Source: Gemmata sp. (lineage in GTDB: Bacteria > Planctomycetota > Planctomycetia > Gemmatales > Gemmataceae). Taken from it: DNA of 64,000 bases. The translations under genes were made by a program, and so were the position numbers. A model generated the notes under the pieces. That model made no database searches and was not told the origin of the DNA. It was given only the letters and a program-made list of their open reading frames with translations. Location: NCBI GenBank assembly GCA_022843445.1, contig JALHNS010000002.1, positions 1 through 64,000 of the forward strand, written 5' to 3'. Below are positions 61,605 through 64,000 of this stretch, piece after piece (positions within the stretch are counted from its first letter, which is position 1; each line of letters opens with the position of its first letter).

Positions 61605-62860
61605 AGGAGTTCCTCGACCGGCTCGGCCCCCGGCGGGACGATGCGGATCGGGCGACCGTTCGGTCCGTCGTTCTGTTTCGTCGGATCGATGCCGACCGCC
61701 TTGCACACGGTCGCCAGCAGGTCCGGGGCCGACACCGGGCGCTCCTCGACCGCGGTGCCGTCCGTGCTCGTCTTGCCGACCACTCGACCGCCCTTGACAC
61801 CGGCCCCGCCGAACACCGCGCTCCACGCGGCGGGGTAGTGGTCGCGGCCCTTGCCCTGATTGATCTTCGGGGTGCGCCCGAACTCGCCCATGCACACGAT
61901 CGTCGTCGTTTCGAGCAACCCGCGGTCCTTCAGGTCGGTCAGGAGCGCGTCCCACGCACGGTCGAGGGCGCCGCACAGCCCCTGCACCGCGGGGAAGTTG
62001 TTCGAGTGCGTGTCCCACCCGTCGAGCGTCACCTCCACGAACGGTACGCCCTTTTCGACCAGCCGGCGGGCCAACAGACAGCCTTGGCCGAACAGCGTGC
62101 GGCCGTAGCGGTCGCGGGTCGCGCCCTTCTCGGCCGACAGGTCGAACGTCCCGGCCGCGGCCTCGGACATCAGTCGCGTCGCGCGGGCGGTCGCGGTCAG
62201 CGTGCCGGCGGTGACGGAGCCGGGGCGGTCGGCAGCGAACCTCGCGTTCATGCCATCGAGTAGCGCGAGCCGGGCCGGGTCGTTACCCGCTCCGCGCAGG
62301 TGCGCGACGCGGAGTGCCGCGTCCGGGTCGCCGGTCGCGTCTTCGGCGATCACCAGCGGAGCGAACCGCGGCCCCAAGAACCCGCCGGACAAAAGTCCGT
62401 CGTACCGCCGCGGGGCGATGCTCACATAGTTCGGGAGGTCGGCCGCGGTCGCGCCGAGTTCCTTCGCCACGCACGCGGCCACCGTCGGGTACGGCACCGC
62501 CGGTTGCGGCACCTGACCGGTGCGGCTCAGAAACGTGGCGCGGCCGTGGTCGCCCTCTTTGGTGCTGACCGACCGCACGACCGACAGGTGCTTCATCCAC
62601 GCTGCGACCTTCGGCAGGTGCTCGCCGATGCGCACGCCGGGCACCGCCGTAGGAATCGCCTTGAACGGCCCGCCGTTGTCTTGACCGGGCTTCAAGTCCC
62701 ACAGGTCGATTGTGGACGGCCCACCTTGCATCCACAGCAAGACGCACGACCGTTTCCGCTTCGGGTCCGGTGCCGCGGCGCGGGCGAACCGGCCGAACCA
62801 ACCCGACGTCCCGGCCGCGGCCGATACGCCCAAGAACCGCCTTCGAGAGGGGAGCGACAT
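61601..62860 (-). CDS. DUF1501 family protein with Tat-like signal
   Basis: 419 residues from ATG 62860, starting MSLPSRRRFLGVSAAAGTSG, a Tat-type signal. Family blocks: LLWMQGGPSTIDLWDLKPGQ, EHLPKVAAWMKHLSVVRSVS, TLDGWDTHSNNFPAVQGLCG, MGEFGRTPKINQGKGRDHYP and VFGGAGVKGGRVVGKT. Length is typical for the compact DUF1501 subfamily and shorter than the copy at 4362-5726. The gene starts 32 bases after the DUF1553 gene upstream and its stop overlaps the EF-hand gene start, so the three form an operon. The paired DUF1549/1553-DUF1501 arrangement is standard in planctomycetes and is thought to act at the cell envelope; the mechanism is unknown. Confidence 0.92.
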   Translation of the reverse strand: MSLPSRRRFLGVSAAAGTSGWFGRFARAAAPDPKRKRSCVLLWMQGGPSTIDLWDLKPGQDNGGPFKAIPTAVPGVRIGEHLPKVAAWMKHLSVVRSVSTKEGDHGRATFLSRTGQVPQPAVPYPTVAACVAKELGATAADLPNYVSIAPRRYDGLLSGGFLGPRFAPLVIAEDATGDPDAALRVAHLRGAGNDPARLALLDGMNARFAADRPGSVTAGTLTATARATRLMSEAAAGTFDLSAEKGATRDRYGRTLFGQGCLLARRLVEKGVPFVEVTLDGWDTHSNNFPAVQGLCGALDRAWDALLTDLKDRGLLETTTIVCMGEFGRTPKINQGKGRDHYPAAWSAVFGGAGVKGGRVVGKTSTDGTAVEERPVSAPDLLATVCKAVGIDPTKQNDGPNGRPIRIVPPGAEPVEELL

Positions 62861-62892
62861 GGGAACTCCGTGGCTGTGTTGGCGTGCTTCTG

Positions 62893-64000
62893 TCAGTGGT
62901 TGGTTCCGAACTCGGCCCCGTTGAGTAGTGCCCAAAACACGTCCGCCCAAGCGCCGGGTTCGCGCCCGGTGCCGGCCGCGGCGACGTGCGCCAACAGCGG
63001 GGCCGCTTCGGCGGCGGTCGGTCGGCGGCTCAGGGACGCCAAGAACAGCGCGTCGAGCTTCTGCCGGGCGGACAGGAACGGCGCGTCCGCGACCGCCTGA
63101 ACCGTCTTCGACGCGGCCGACGCCGGCTCACCGTTCATTAGCGCGAGCGCCTGCGGGATGGTGCGGTCGGCGCGGGCCGGGCGGTCGGCGCGGAAGCGGT
63201 CGGCGAACTGTTTCCGCAGTTTCGCGCCCGGGTCGTCGGGGTGGGCGTCGGGCCTCGGCCGCCCGGTCGCCGCGAGCAACGCGTGGAACAGTTGCTCGCC
63301 GCTCAGCCCGCGCACCTCGGCCCGCGCGAACAGGTGGCGCGGGGGTGCGGGCGCTGCCGGCGGCCAGCGGCTGGTGCGCTGGTACGCTTTCGAGCGGGTG
63401 ACCGCGGTTAGCAGGAAGCGCAGGTCGTAGCCGGAGTCCGCGAACGCCGCCGCGAGTTCGTTCCGCAACTCCGGGTGCGCGGGCGGCTCGTCCCCGGCCA
63501 GCACGTCGAGCGGTTCCGCCAGCCCGGTGCCAAACAACTGCGCCCACACGTGATTCACGGCGTTCTTGGCGAAATACGGGTTCGCCTTCGCGGTCGCCCA
63601 CGACGCGAACGCCCGCCGCCCGCCGCGATCGTCCCACTCCTTCGGCCACGGCACCGCGCCCCCGGTGACGAGAGCCGGCGAGACGCTGCGCGAGGTGTTC
63701 GGGATGAGGAGAGCGAGCCGCTCGGCGGTGGGGCCGGCGTCCTTCGGCGGGGCGAAGAACGCGGCCGTTTCCCAGAACTGGTCGCGGCTCCACTTGGCGA
63801 ACGGGTGGTCGTGGCACTGGGCGCAATCGAGGTTCAGCCCGAGGAACGAGCGCGAGGCGTTCGCCGCGAGGTCTTCGGGACGGAATCCGTTGAGTTCGAG
63901 GAACGCGCGGGCGGCAGACGGGTCGCCCGGTTCGGGGCGGGCCGGCGCGGTCAGCACCTCGCGCACGAGTTCGTCGTAGCCGGTCCCGGCCGCGAGCCGC
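62893..64000 (-). CDS. DUF1549/DUF1553 family protein, 5' end outside window
   Basis: The frame is open to base 64000, so the N-terminal part lies beyond the window; about 369 codons are visible. LGLNLDCAQCHDHPFAKWSR carries a CxxCH heme-binding motif at the end of the DUF1549 domain, and the rest is DUF1553: NPYFAKNAVNHVWAQLFGTG, EPLDVLAGDEPPAHPELRNE, LTAVTRSKAYQRTSRW, GLSGEQLFHALLAATGR and IPQALALMNGEPASAASK. The C-terminus VFWALLNGAEFGTNH is the normal end (LLNSxEFxxNH). It heads the operon with DUF1501 and the EF-hand protein. Confidence 0.92.
   Translation of the reverse strand, partial: RLAAGTGYDELVREVLTAPARPEPGDPSAARAFLELNGFRPEDLAANASRSFLGLNLDCAQCHDHPFAKWSRDQFWETAAFFAPPKDAGPTAERLALLIPNTSRSVSPALVTGGAVPWPKEWDDRGGRRAFASWATAKANPYFAKNAVNHVWAQLFGTGLAEPLDVLAGDEPPAHPELRNELAAAFADSGYDLRFLLTAVTRSKAYQRTSRWPPAAPAPPRHLFARAEVRGLSGEQLFHALLAATGRPRPDAHPDDPGAKLRKQFADRFRADRPARADRTIPQALALMNGEPASAASKTVQAVADAPFLSARQKLDALFLASLSRRPTAAEAAPLLAHVAAAGTGREPGAWADVFWALLNGAEFGTNH

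Noticed and set aside
1-64000. CRISPR array
   Set aside because: No regularly spaced direct repeats with unique spacers were seen; the repeats found are inverted pairs or single palindromes.

Overview
The window looks like chromosomal DNA of a planctomycete, most likely Gemmata or a relative in the Gemmataceae. This is inferred from the very high GC content and from families typical of that group: DUF1501, DUF1552, DUF1549/DUF1553 with a CxxCH motif, DUF1080, a Ser/Thr kinase fused to WD40 repeats, SBBP repeats and a large set of Cys-type sulfatases. No marker gene such as rRNA is present, so the exact genus is an inference.

Region 1 (1-22.5 kb) is an ordinary core stretch. It holds a PIG-L/CBM9-like protein (cut by the window start), sugar isomerase-like TIM barrels, a BON-domain protein, a 2Fe-2S ferredoxin, a DUF1501 protein, an enoyl-CoA hydratase, endonuclease III, peptidase T, a CocE/NonD hydrolase, an aldo/keto reductase, a phosphodiesterase-like protein, a lipoprotein and two adjacent cysteine-dyad proteins. 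A minus-strand housekeeping cluster follows: prfB with a programmed +1 frameshift, tsaE, a degenerate HAD protein, a FabZ-like dehydratase and trmB. An SDR gene and a tRNA-Arg(CCG) close the region. Long palindromic repeats sit at several gene ends.

Region 2 (about 22.6-54.1 kb) starts immediately after the tRNA-Arg gene with a decayed tyrosine-recombinase gene, which suggests a genomic island. Its cargo is a hydrolytic secretome. It contains eleven sulfatases, all with Cys-type active sites and nearly all with clear signal peptides. With them are an SGNH hydrolase, a sialate-O-acetylesterase-like protein, an alpha/beta hydrolase with a propeller and LamG modules, a TolB-propeller/subtilase fusion, an S9 peptidase and a PhoD-like phosphatase. 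One sulfatase is fused to an esterase and another carries a collapsed amidohydrolase. A plus-strand run (30.1-36.6 kb) and a seven-gene minus-strand run (48.4-36.7 kb) are packed tightly enough to be operons. The island also holds broken genes: integrase, SBBP propeller, DUF1080 and DUF1552. The likely role is desulfation and deacylation of sulfated glycans. No glycoside hydrolase, polysaccharide lyase or formylglycine-generating enzyme is visible here.

Region 3 (54.1-64 kb) contains a junction with gene fragments, a large Ser/Thr kinase-WD40 protein, a decayed two-component system (frameshifted histidine kinase and truncated receiver), and a minus-strand DUF1553-DUF1501-EF-hand operon that runs off the end of the window.
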